NCBI GenBank assembly: GCA_964577205.1
Contig: CAZNYG010000020.1
Coordinates: 1-30,855, forward strand
Origin: CAZNYG01 sp964577205
GTDB taxonomy: Bacteria; Elusimicrobiota; Endomicrobiia; Endomicrobiales; CAIRNS01
Length of the DNA stretch: 30,855 nucleotides
Direction of reading: 5' to 3'
In this document: positions 1 to 7,098 of the stretch, in pieces
Position numbering within the stretch: position 1 is the first letter of the stretch
How the letters are laid out: each line of letters starts with the position of its first letter
The notes under the pieces: model-generated
What the model was told of the DNA's origin: nothing
The model's input: the letters and a program-made list of their open reading frames with translations, nothing else
Database searches by the model: none
Position numbers and translations under genes: made by a program

Positions 1-211
1 CATTCATGGTTGACGCGGTTTCCCCCTCCTTATTATGGTATCTGAGTTTCTTTCTCTCAGGCGGGCAGGTCCAGGTTGCGGTGGTTTATTTTTGATTGTA
101 CAACTTTGGTCGCATATTTACAAATTTCCTTGCTCTTTTGAACTCGAGTGTTAAATATAGTTTAACCATTTGGTTTATTATAGTTATTCTATTATCCTCT
201 ATGCGATTTGC

Positions 212-757
212 TTATTTAAGTTTAATTTTGGGAGATTTGACTATTTCGCTGATAAAAGGGTCCTTCTTTTCCAGCTTGCGCTTATACTCGCTGCCGGACA
301 TGTTGACAATGTTTATTTCTCTTCCGACGTTTTTCTGCAGCGGATGCACGCGGGCATATACATCGACGGATTTCGCTTCGCCAACCATGAGAACGTCAAT
401 ATCGCTTTTCCCGTCCATCGTATTTTTGGCATATGATCCGAAAATATAGGCTTCATCGACACCTTTCAATCCTTTCAGAAGCTGCCGAAGCTGCTGCTCA
501 ACGCCGTATGTCTTAAGAATAATCTTTCTGTATTCCTCAAACAGGTGATATTCTTTATTGAGGGTATAATAAACTTCGCGTCCCCGGCGCTCATCGCGCA
601 ACAATCCTTCAGTCACGAACTCGCGCAGCTTCTTGACCAGATTTCTCTTGTCGACGTGCAGCTTTTTGACCATTTCTTCGACATAAAGCTCTTGATCATC
701 GTGAAGAAAGAAATATCCTAATACCGCCTGGGACACTTTTGACCTTAATGAGAGCAT
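212..757 (-). CDS. Winged-helix / MNT-type nucleotidyltransferase fusion protein
   Basis: The 181-residue product has two parts. Residues 1-70 look like a winged-helix DNA-binding domain (EEMVKKLHVDKRNLVKKLREF followed by a wing). Residues 95-150 carry the minimal nucleotidyltransferase signature: GSYAKN at 107-112, the SDIDVL carboxylates at D119 and D121, and a likely third acidic position near E147. Such MNT domains are often partnered with HEPN proteins in toxin-antitoxin pairs, but no HEPN gene is visible here, so the partner is absent or outside the window. The start at 757 is preceded by AGGG at a usable distance and, 14 nt further up, by an array of AGTGTA/TACACT half-sites, which suggests autoregulation. 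The gene and its flanks are visibly more AT-rich than the rest of the window, consistent with transfer. The fold assignment is solid; the cellular role is unknown. Confidence 0.8.
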   Translation of the reverse strand: MLSLRSKVSQAVLGYFFLHDDQELYVEEMVKKLHVDKRNLVKKLREFVTEGLLRDERRGREVYYTLNKEYHLFEEYRKIILKTYGVEQQLRQLLKGLKGVDEAYIFGSYAKNTMDGKSDIDVLMVGEAKSVDVYARVHPLQKNVGREINIVNMSGSEYKRKLEKKDPFISEIVKSPKIKLK

Positions 758-770
758 ATCATAACCCTTT

Positions 771-810
771 AGTGTAACTCATTACACTATATAGTGTATA
801 TTATTACACT
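771..810. promoter_or_regulatory. Palindromic operator array upstream of the winged-helix/MNT gene
   Basis: Four alternating half-sites are visible: AGTGTA at 771, TACACT at 783-788, AGTGTA at 793-798 and TACACT at 805-810. They form AGTGTAA-ctca-TTACACT (771-788), the perfect palindrome ACACTATATAGTGT (784-797) and AGTGTA-n6-TACACT (793-810). Half-sites are 10-12 bp apart, about one helical turn. The array ends 14 nt upstream of the start codon at 757, where a repressor would cover the promoter. The N-terminal winged helix of the gene itself is the obvious candidate binder; that is inference. Confidence 0.7.
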
Positions 811-836
811 GTTCCCGTCAAGACATTCTTTTCATA

Positions 837-855
837 ACACAAATCCTGTTTGTGT
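837..855. other. Small perfect hairpin downstream of rubrerythrin
   Basis: ACACAAA (837-843) and TTTGTGT (849-855) form a perfect 7-bp stem with a 5-nt loop. It lies 17 nt past the rubrerythrin stop. There is no T-tract after it on the minus strand, so a terminator role is not supported; it could be an mRNA 3' structure or part of the regulatory region. Confidence 0.3.
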
Positions 856-872
856 CGGCCAAATCCTGGTTG

Positions 873-1373
873 TTATTTCATCTCGACAAATTTCTCTTGG
901 GGGGCGTTGCAGACGGGGCAGCGGCCGGGGAGCGCGCCGATGAAGGTGTCGCCGCAGACGGGGCAGACATGGATCGGGGCGGCGGCAAGGTCTTTTTTCC
1001 CTTTCACCGCTTCAAGGGCTTTGGTATACAGTCCGTGGTGGACTTCTTCGACGGCAAGGGCGAACTTGAACGAAGTCTCGGCTCTCTTGTTCCCTTCCTC
1101 CATGGCTGTCTTCAGGAAACCGGGATACATGTTCGCGAACTCGTGGTGTTCGCCGGCGACCGCCTCGTTGAGGTTTTCGGCGGTCGATTTGATCCCGTCC
1201 AGAGCGCGCAGGTGAGCGTGGGCGTGCACTGTTTCGGCTTCGGCAGCGGCCCTGAACAGTTTCGCGACCTGAGGGAACCCGTCTTCTTCGGCTTTTTTCG
1301 CGAACGCGAGGTACTTCCTGTTCGCCTGGCTTTCTCCGGCAAATGCGGCAAGCAGGTTTTCTTTCGTATTCAT
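873..1373 (-). CDS. rbr: Rubrerythrin (diiron peroxidase with C-terminal rubredoxin domain)
   Basis: The 166-residue protein has the two-part rubrerythrin layout. The four-helix diiron domain shows E14, the ExxH pair E47/H50, E75 and E78 (GEHHEF), and E109/H112 (VEEVHH). A C-terminal rubredoxin-like knuckle has CPVC at 137-140 and CPVC at 152-155. Members of this family reduce hydrogen peroxide in the cytoplasm of anaerobes and microaerophiles using electrons from rubredoxin or NADH. The length is normal for short rubrerythrins. The start is supported by GGGAGG at 1383-1388, 9 nt upstream. Its promoter would lie in or beyond the scaffold gap at 1401-1500, so regulation cannot be judged. It points to an anaerobic or oxygen-avoiding lifestyle. 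Confidence 0.95.
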   Translation of the reverse strand: MNTKENLLAAFAGESQANRKYLAFAKKAEEDGFPQVAKLFRAAAEAETVHAHAHLRALDGIKSTAENLNEAVAGEHHEFANMYPGFLKTAMEEGNKRAETSFKFALAVEEVHHGLYTKALEAVKGKKDLAAAPIHVCPVCGDTFIGALPGRCPVCNAPQEKFVEMK

Positions 1374-1400
1374 TTTTTATTTCCTCCCTTATATATGCGT

Positions 1401-1500
1401 NNNNNNNNNNNNNNNNNNNNNNNNNNNNNNNNNNNNNNNNNNNNNNNNNNNNNNNNNNNNNNNNNNNNNNNNNNNNNNNNNNNNNNNNNNNNNNNNNNNN
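1401..1500. other. Assembly gap 1 (100 N, intergenic)
   Basis: Exactly 100 N, the conventional size for a join of unknown length. The bases to the left end in TGCGT and those to the right begin CCGAAACAAG. The second copy of the flanking repeat at 1665-1679 reads TGCGTCCGAAACAAG without interruption, so the break coincides with a repeat boundary. Confidence 0.95.
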
Positions 1501-1724
1501 CCGAAACAAGTTCGGACTTATCCTTCGACAGAGCTCAGGATTGTTTTGCTCCGACAGGTTGTGCTCCGCAAAACGCAATCCAAGGGAAACCTATGGTTTC
1601 CCTTCGGCGCCTCCCCTATACAGATTGGGGAGTCTGAACCCTTCCTGAATGGTTAGAACCGTACTGCGTCCGAAACAAGTTCGGACTTATCCTTCGACAG
1701 AGCTCAGGATTGTTTTGCTCCGAC
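1501..1724. repeat. Pair of identical 55-bp direct repeats enclosing a hairpin-rich spacer
   Basis: The 55 bases at 1501-1555 recur without a mismatch at 1670-1724. Each copy starts with a small stem (CCGAA-acaag-TTCGG) and contains CCTTCGACAGAGCTCAGGAT, which resembles the CTTCGACA(n)GCTCAGG word that is frequent in intergenic repeats of many genomes. Between the copies lie further stems: AAGGGAAACC-tat-GGTTTCCCTT (1582-1604, perfect), CTCCCC/GGGGAG (1611-1632), and a pairing of ATTGTTTTGC (1540-1549) with 1568-1579. No gene is seen in 1374-1730. The second copy starts 7 nt after the radical SAM stop codon, in the direction of transcription. Confidence 0.85.
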
Positions 1725-1730
1725 TGAGCG

Positions 1731-2855
1731 CTAATTTGCAGGCTTTTCCAAAAATACGCGGCAGTGGCGGCAGATCTCGGGGAACCGTCCAGCGCGTATT
1801 TCTCCGAGCACCTGGGGGTAACGTTTTTTCCATATTTCCCGGAACGGTGTCTCGAACAGGTTGCCGAGACTGTGGTCTTTCTGGTATTGACGGGTATTAG
1901 CTTCGTTGATGGCGCAGCATGTCTGGACATGTCCCGTCGCGAGGACGAACGGCTCGGTCCAGCGGGTGCACTGCGTCACGCAGCGCGTCGGACGGATATT
2001 CGGGTTCCACCCGACGAATATGCCGTAACGCCGCGCCTCCCTCATCGTCTCTTCGACGATCTCCCGCGGCAGCTCCGTCCTCATGTTCTCGACTTCCTCG
2101 AAATGAAGCAGGTTGGTGAAATAGATCATCGTCGCGGGATTCGACCCGGCCGCGGTCATGCGGTGCACGAGCCGGACGAACTCGGGCAGTTCGCGGTAAT
2201 TGTCTTTTGAAATGATGTAATGGAACCACACCTCGGGGAACAGCGTGCCCTTTTCCTTCTTCAGCTCCATCAGGCGCATGGCGTTGCGCGTGACCTTTTC
2301 AAAAGACGTGCCGACGCGTATCGCGTTGTACGTCGGGGCCGTCGCGCCGTCAATGGACATCCATATCTTGTTGAGCCCCATGGTTATGAGCTGCTCCGCG
2401 GCTTTTTCGTCGATCAGGTCGAACGTGTCAAAGAACTCTACGAATATTTTCCTCGACAGCGCGTATTCCAGCATCCGGAAGAAATCCCGGTTCAGGAAGT
2501 TCGAACCGATCCCGGTCATGCCGAGCCACTTGAGGCGCGGGAACTGGTCGATGATCGAAGTGAACTGCGCGTAACTCATGTCAGACGAAGGTTCGTTCCA
2601 GTAGGTGTGCTCGCACATCGTGCATTTCAGATGGCAGCGGGTTGTCGTCTCGATCTCGATCGTCTCGGGGTACGGCGCGAGCGCGTGCCACAGACGTATA
2701 AGCGGATCCATCATGGCAAGCCCGCTGTCACGCGTAAAAGCGTGCACCCATAAATACACATGCGCGGCGCGCAATCCCCGGCGGCGCGCGACCTGGACGA
2801 CGGCGCGCAGGCGCGAGAATAAAAGCGCAAAATATGCAAGACGGTTTCTGTTCAT
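1731..2855 (-). CDS. Radical SAM protein with SPASM-like C-terminus
   Basis: The 374-residue protein carries the radical SAM cluster motif CHLKCTMC at 74-81 (CxxxCxxC), followed by the expected TIM-barrel landmarks (WLGMTGIGSNFL, then KIWMSIDGATAPTYNAIR). The C-terminal third has further cysteines: CVTQC, TCCAINE, a GNLFETPFREIWKK segment, and a final CRHC. That is the pattern of a SPASM/twitch domain binding extra iron-sulfur clusters. Such proteins modify peptides, nucleosides or other small substrates in the cytoplasm. The first 50 residues are basic and hydrophobic (AVVQVARRRGLRAAHVYLW) and are not part of the core fold. No precursor peptide gene is evident beside it, so the substrate is unknown. 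The start at 2855 has AGG about 9 nt upstream. Confidence 0.85.
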   Translation of the reverse strand: MNRNRLAYFALLFSRLRAVVQVARRRGLRAAHVYLWVHAFTRDSGLAMMDPLIRLWHALAPYPETIEIETTTRCHLKCTMCEHTYWNEPSSDMSYAQFTSIIDQFPRLKWLGMTGIGSNFLNRDFFRMLEYALSRKIFVEFFDTFDLIDEKAAEQLITMGLNKIWMSIDGATAPTYNAIRVGTSFEKVTRNAMRLMELKKEKGTLFPEVWFHYIISKDNYRELPEFVRLVHRMTAAGSNPATMIYFTNLLHFEEVENMRTELPREIVEETMREARRYGIFVGWNPNIRPTRCVTQCTRWTEPFVLATGHVQTCCAINEANTRQYQKDHSLGNLFETPFREIWKKRYPQVLGEIRAGRFPEICRHCRVFLEKPAN

Positions 2856-2910
2856 GATGATACCTGAAAAAACATGAGCAAACGAGTGAACGACTACTGT
2901 ATATTTATGG

Positions 2911-2935
2911 ATGCCCGATTACCGATTTCGGGCAT
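2911..2935. repeat. Small intergenic hairpin between glyS and the radical SAM gene
   Basis: ATGCCCGA (2911-2918) pairs with TCGGGCAT (2928-2935) around a 9-nt loop. The flanking words (TGGATGCCCGATT...TCGGGCATGACAG, then TTGTCATCCCCGA near 2970) resemble the GTCATCCCCGAA-type intergenic repeats common in bacterial genomes. A second imperfect stem, GCGACGGC-ttca-GCCGGCGC, sits at 3012-3031. Neither is followed by a T-tract on the minus strand. Confidence 0.45.
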
Positions 2936-3069
2936 GACAGCCATTGTATCACCGGCATTACGCCATTGCTTGTCATCCCCGAAGTCGTAATGCTGATTAT
3001 TGAATTGGTAGGCGACGGCTTCAGCCGGCGCGTCCAAAAAAACGCACTTTTGTTGCACTGTCTCTATCA

Positions 3070-5163
3070 TCATCCCTGCAGCTGGGAGAAATCCAGTATG
3101 CTTGAGAAAAGGCGGGTGGCGTAACGGAGAAGCGCGAGACGGTTGCATTTCACCTTTTCATCTTCGGCCATGACCATGACGTTGTCAAAAAAGGCGTCCA
3201 CCGTCGGTTTCAGACCCACCATGCTCTGAAGGGCTCCGGCGTAATCGCGTCTTTCGAGCAGTGAACGGATGCCGGATTCCATGCGCTGGACTTCGGCATA
3301 CAGGTTCTTTTCGGCGTCTTCGGCAAGGACGGAAGGATCGACCGATTCCGGAACGGCGATCTTGTTTTTTTCAGCCTGGCGGAGAATATTTGAGGCTCGC
3401 TTGAAGGCGGAAGCGATGGGAGCGAAATCCGGTTTCTGCCGGATCGACGAAACAGCCTCGAGGCGGCGGAACACGTCGGCAATATCGTCGTACCCGGTGG
3501 CAAGGACGGCGCGTATCTCGTCGAAGCGGAACCCTCTGGCCTCGAGCAGGTTCTCAATGCGCTGCCTGAAGAAGTCCATGACTTGGCCGCGCACGGCGGT
3601 GTTGGCGCGGAGCGTTTCGGGCAGAAGCTCGAAAGCGGCATCGGTCAACGCGCGCAGGGACAGCGGCAGGCCCTTTTCCTGGATCATGCGGATGATGCCG
3701 ACCGCCATGCGGCGAAGGCCGTACGGGTCCTGAGAACCCGACGGAATGAGGCCGGCGGCGAAATCTCCCGCCAGGGTATCCATTTTATCGGCAAGAGAAA
3801 GAATGACGGACAGAGGATCGCCGGGCAGCGTTCCTTCAGCGGTCAGCGGCCAGTAGTGTTGTTCGACGGAAGCGGCGACATTCACGGGTTCGTTATTCCG
3901 GGCGGCATAGATGCGGCCGACAACTCCCTGCAGTTCCGGATATTCGAACACCATTTCCGTGACAAGATCGGACTTGGCGAGCCGGCAGGCCTTGCGGATC
4001 GTGTCATCGTCCACCGCGTAGCCGGCAACACTTTGAAGCATATCGCGCAGACGGCAGGCCGTCTTTTCAACGCGCACGGTCTTGTCGTATATCGTCCCCA
4101 GTTTCTGCTGAAGAACGACCCCCTTCAGTTTTTCATATTTTTCTTCGAGCGGCGCTCTGGTATCGTTCTTGTAGAAGAACTCTGCGTCCGCGAGGCGGGC
4201 GGTCAGCACTTTCTCGTACCCGTTGCGGACTATATCCTGGCTTTCGGAAATACCGTTACGCACGCCGACAAAGTAACGGGTCAGTTTCCCCCGCGCGTCC
4301 TGCACCGCGAAACATTTCTGTTTTTTGCGCAGGCAGGTGATGAGGACTTCCGGCGGGAGGGCCAGGTATTTTTCGTCGAACGTCGCGAGGACGGCGACGG
4401 GATGTTCCACCAGTTCGGTGACTTCGTCCACCAGCCCTTCATCCGGAATGATCGTTCCCTTGCCGCGCGAGACGGCTTCGATCGCCTTGCGGACAGCCTC
4501 GCGGCGTTCATCCTGGTCAACCAGTACGCAGTGGTTGCGCAGCGTCTCGATATATTTGTCCGGGAACGCGATCTTGAATTTCTTCCAGCCGAACGTATGC
4601 AGCCCTATGGACCAGTCGGCGGATTTGATGCCCGCGAGAGCGAAACGGATAACCTTGCTTCCGAAAAGCGCGGCCAGCGTGCGAATGGGACGGGCGAAAC
4701 GGAAACCGCTTGATCCCCAGACCATCGTCTTGGGAAAATAGATCTTTCCGATCATTTCGGGGAAGGCCGCGGCGAGCAGTTTGTCGGTTTTCTCGCCCGG
4801 TATCTTTTTGACGACCGTAAAATACTCGCCTTTTTCCGTGGTCTTGACCGCCAGTTTTTCCGGAGCGACCCCGTGTTTGGCAGCGAACCCTTTTGCCGCC
4901 ATCGTAAAATTCCCCTGCGGATCGCGCCCCGCCTTGACCGACGGACCGGACATCTCCTCGACCCGGTCTTCCGACTTTTCAGCCAGGTCTTTTATGAGCA
5001 GCGCGATGCGGCGGGGCGTCGTATAGACGGTGATGCCGCCGTGGGTGACGCGGTGTTCCTTCAGGAACGTCTCCGCCATCTCCGCCAGCTGGCGGCGTGC
5101 CGGTTCAAGGTATGAAGCGGGTATTTCTTCGGTTCCGATCTCGAGAAGCGCGTTTTTGATCAT
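3070..5163 (-). CDS. glyS: Glycine--tRNA ligase, beta subunit
   Basis: The 697-residue protein begins with the family hallmark LLEIGTEEIPASYLEPA and keeps strong similarity to bacterial GlyS throughout, including the region around EHPVAVLATFDEKYLALPPEVLITCLRKKQK (positions about 250-285). The C-terminal part is the helical anticodon-binding-like domain ending near FFDNVMVMAEDEKVKCNRLALLR. It pairs with the alpha subunit encoded 161 bp upstream to form the heterotetrameric GlyRS that charges tRNA-Gly. Length is normal (about 690). GAGG lies 5-6 nt upstream of the start at 5163. It follows glyQ in the same direction, the standard order. Confidence 0.98.
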   Translation of the reverse strand: MIKNALLEIGTEEIPASYLEPARRQLAEMAETFLKEHRVTHGGITVYTTPRRIALLIKDLAEKSEDRVEEMSGPSVKAGRDPQGNFTMAAKGFAAKHGVAPEKLAVKTTEKGEYFTVVKKIPGEKTDKLLAAAFPEMIGKIYFPKTMVWGSSGFRFARPIRTLAALFGSKVIRFALAGIKSADWSIGLHTFGWKKFKIAFPDKYIETLRNHCVLVDQDERREAVRKAIEAVSRGKGTIIPDEGLVDEVTELVEHPVAVLATFDEKYLALPPEVLITCLRKKQKCFAVQDARGKLTRYFVGVRNGISESQDIVRNGYEKVLTARLADAEFFYKNDTRAPLEEKYEKLKGVVLQQKLGTIYDKTVRVEKTACRLRDMLQSVAGYAVDDDTIRKACRLAKSDLVTEMVFEYPELQGVVGRIYAARNNEPVNVAASVEQHYWPLTAEGTLPGDPLSVILSLADKMDTLAGDFAAGLIPSGSQDPYGLRRMAVGIIRMIQEKGLPLSLRALTDAAFELLPETLRANTAVRGQVMDFFRQRIENLLEARGFRFDEIRAVLATGYDDIADVFRRLEAVSSIRQKPDFAPIASAFKRASNILRQAEKNKIAVPESVDPSVLAEDAEKNLYAEVQRMESGIRSLLERRDYAGALQSMVGLKPTVDAFFDNVMVMAEDEKVKCNRLALLRYATRLFSSILDFSQLQG

Positions 5164-5280
5164 GATAACCTCATTAAAAGAATAACAGCGTTGACTTTGT
5201 GCTGTCGTTCAGGCCTGTCGAAAAATCCTGCTGAAAACTGCCGTTCACAGCAATGCATGGTCTATCTTTCTTTCCTGTCA

Positions 5281-5320
5281 TTAACTCATGAACCCATGAG
5301 TTCATGAACTCGTGAACGCC
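5281..5320. repeat. Octamer-word repeat just after the glyQ stop codon (class I)
   Basis: Read on the minus strand, this segment is GGC followed by 8-nt words of the GTTCATGA type (GTTCACGA, GTTCATGA, ACTCATGG, GTTCATGA). It begins 4 nt after the glyQ stop (5325-5327). The inner part AACTCATG-AACC-CATGAGTT is a palindrome that can fold alone. Unlike the related elements near 11264 and 28220, I see no matching second arm before glyS. Confidence 0.7.
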
Positions 5321-5324
5321 TTTA

Positions 5325-6167
5325 TTATTGTTGCATTGCCGTATACTGTTCGGCTGCTTTTCTGGCGAGGGCGCGGACGCGGCCGATGTAGAATGTTCTT
5401 TCCGTGACGGATATGGCGCCGCGGGCGTCGAGCATGTTGAAAAGATGCGAGCACTTCATGACCGCGTCGTACGCGGGGAGCACCATGTTCTTTTCCAGAA
5501 GTCGGTTCGCTTCCTTTTCCCAGTCGGTAAAATGGCGGCCGAGCATGGCGACGTCGGCTTCCTCGAAATTATACCGCGAAAACTGCTTTTCGTCTTCCAG
5601 GTGCACCTGGCCGTACGTGACGCCGGGTTTCCAGACGATGTCGTAAACGGTGTCTTTTTTCTGGACGTACATCGCGAGGCGTTCCAGCCCGTACGTGATC
5701 TCGACGGAGATCGGGTTCAGGTCGATGCCGCCGACCTGCTGGAAATAGGTGAACTGGGTCGCTTCCATGCCGTCGATCCAGACTTCCCAGCCCAGGCCCC
5801 AGGCGCCCAGCGTCGGAGATTCCCAGTCGTCTTCCACGAAACGGATATCGTGGCGTTTCGGGTCTAGGCCGATGGCCTTGAGGCTGGACAGGTACATCTG
5901 CTGTACGTCGGCAGGCGCCGGTTTCATGATGACCTGGTACTGGTAATAGTGCTGCAGCCGGTTGGGGTTTTCCCCGTAGCGGCCGTCGGTGGGGCGGCGC
6001 GACGGCTCGACGTAGGCCACGGACCACGGTTTCGGCCCGAGGCACCGCAGGAAGGTCGCGGGATTGAACGTGCCCGCGCCTTTTTCAAGGTCGTACGGCT
6101 GCCAGATAAGGCATCCGTTCTTCGACCAGAATTTTTCAAGCGCCATGATCATTTCCTGGAAAGTCAT
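5325..6167 (-). CDS. glyQ: Glycine--tRNA ligase, alpha subunit
   Basis: The 280-residue protein matches bacterial GlyQ end to end: FWSKNGCLIWQPYDLEKGAGT near the start, FLRCLGPKPWSVAYVEPSRRPTDGRYGENPNR, the FVEDDWESPTLGAWGLGWEVW core, and GIDLNPISVEITYGLERLAMY (class II motif 3 region). It supplies the catalytic adenylation site of the alpha2-beta2 GlyRS. The start at 6167 has a clear GAGGTG ribosome binding site about 6 nt upstream. It lies between recO (117 bp upstream) and glyS (downstream), a common arrangement. Confidence 0.98.
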   Translation of the reverse strand: MTFQEMIMALEKFWSKNGCLIWQPYDLEKGAGTFNPATFLRCLGPKPWSVAYVEPSRRPTDGRYGENPNRLQHYYQYQVIMKPAPADVQQMYLSSLKAIGLDPKRHDIRFVEDDWESPTLGAWGLGWEVWIDGMEATQFTYFQQVGGIDLNPISVEITYGLERLAMYVQKKDTVYDIVWKPGVTYGQVHLEDEKQFSRYNFEEADVAMLGRHFTDWEKEANRLLEKNMVLPAYDAVMKCSHLFNMLDARGAISVTERTFYIGRVRALARKAAEQYTAMQQ

Positions 6168-6215
6168 TTTTCACCTCACTGTTAATAAAACTCGGGAAAA
6201 GACGGAAAGGCAACG

Positions 6216-6267
6216 ACGGTTACGATGCCCGTTTAAGGCTTGCGACTTTAACGGGCTTCGCAACCGT
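6216..6267. repeat. Inverted repeat between recO and glyQ
   Basis: The 18 nt at 6216-6233 (ACGGTTACGATGCCCGTT) match the reverse complement of 6250-6267 at 16 of 18 positions, with a 16-nt loop. The arm facing recO starts 17 nt after its stop codon. No T-tract follows, so this is not an obvious Rho-independent terminator; an mRNA processing or stability structure is possible. Confidence 0.6.
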
Positions 6268-6284
6268 TCCACACGCCGTTGACG

Positions 6285-6956
6285 TTACGAGCCGGTTTTG
6301 TTCACTTTACGCCAGAACTCTCTGGTGGCCAGAGGGTACGGCAGGTACAGGTTCAGGTACGCGTACAGATGCCCGGTGATCTTCTTTTCCATGTCGTGCG
6401 GCATATCGCCCTCGCGGTCGACATCCTCGCCGGACAGCGTCGCAATGCGGCGTATCATCTTCTTTTCCGCTTCCGGGATGCATGTAGATCCATGAGTGAT
6501 ATACTCGGTAAAACTGTATCCCGACAGTTTAAGGAAACGCAGCGTGAAGGCCGCGAATATGCGCCACGGGTGCCGCGCCGTTTCCAGCAGCTTCCATGTG
6601 CGCGCGAGCAGCTCGTACTTTTTCGGGTTTTCCGCGTTCAGGGGCGTCAGCGCGTCGGCGATCTCCGCGCAGGACTGCGCCATGACGAACCGCCGCCAGT
6701 CGGTCCTGAGCGCCGCGAAACCGTCTACGATAACCGCGCCGGTCACTTTCGCGCGGGCCGTTGGATGGGCCATGTATATCAGCAGGTCGCTTTCCATGAC
6801 GGGCTCGGTGGCCGCGGCAAGCTTGGCCTTGATCTTTTTCGCGCCGGGCGCCATCGCGACGATCTTTCCCCATTCAAGCGTGTAGGCCGTGACCAGCTTG
6901 TCCGCTTCCGACGATATGCGTTCCTTGAGAACCAGGCTTTTAAGTTGATAGTACAT
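6285..6956 (-). CDS. recO: DNA repair protein RecO
   Basis: The 223-residue product starts with the RecO OB-fold pattern (YYQLKSLVLKERISSEADKLVTAYTLEWGKIVAMAPGAKKIKAKLAAATEP) and continues with the helical C-terminal half (SCAEIADALTP, PHDMEKKITGHLYAYLNLYL). RecO helps RecR load RecA onto SSB-coated DNA. Many RecO proteins have a four-cysteine zinc finger in the C-terminal half; here only two cysteines exist in the whole protein (in QSCAE and STCIP), so the zinc site is absent. There is no clear Shine-Dalgarno upstream of 6956; the space is occupied by an inverted-repeat arm. The position before glyQ supports the assignment. Confidence 0.85.
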   Translation of the reverse strand: MYYQLKSLVLKERISSEADKLVTAYTLEWGKIVAMAPGAKKIKAKLAAATEPVMESDLLIYMAHPTARAKVTGAVIVDGFAALRTDWRRFVMAQSCAEIADALTPLNAENPKKYELLARTWKLLETARHPWRIFAAFTLRFLKLSGYSFTEYITHGSTCIPEAEKKMIRRIATLSGEDVDREGDMPHDMEKKITGHLYAYLNLYLPYPLATREFWRKVNKTGS

Positions 6957-6968
6957 TAGAAATCAAAA

Positions 6969-7098
6969 AATGAAAATTGTAAAGCGTAAAACAAAAGGCA
7001 ACAGAGGCAATGGGTATCCGACAACTGCATTGTGTATTTTTACTGAGTCATATGTCTGTTTTCCCATCGTTTTACATTTTTCATTTTACATTGTTTTC
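6969..7098. repeat. Heptamer-word inverted repeat between the CNNM gene and recO (class II)
   Basis: The left arm (6969-6992, AATGAAAATTGTAAAGCGTAAAAC) and right arm (7069-7098, reading back as GGAAAACAATGTAAAATGAAAAATGTAAAAC) are imperfect inverted copies made of 7-nt TGTAAAA-like words. The right arm spans the stop codon of the CNNM gene (7086-7088): its ATGTAA supplies the terminal Met and the stop. The left arm ends 12 nt upstream of the recO start. Confidence 0.65.

Noticed and set aside
1..60. Possible start of a minus-strand gene at position 7 with an AAGGAGG-like sequence at 25-31, and a CTGAGA word recalling a TPP riboswitch
   Set aside because: The spacing from the purine tract to the ATG is about 17 nt, too long, and only two codons are in the window. 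The riboswitch core (ACCTGA and the second helix) is missing.
852..1648. Long plus- and minus-strand frames spanning the N block near 1401-1500
   Set aside because: They read through unknown bases or lie opposite rubrerythrin; the recurrent peptide SEQNNPELCRRISPNLF is only the translation of the 55-bp repeat.
2856..3069. tRNA or small RNA gene in the glyS-radical SAM spacer
   Set aside because: Only short hairpins are present; no cloverleaf or T-loop consensus.
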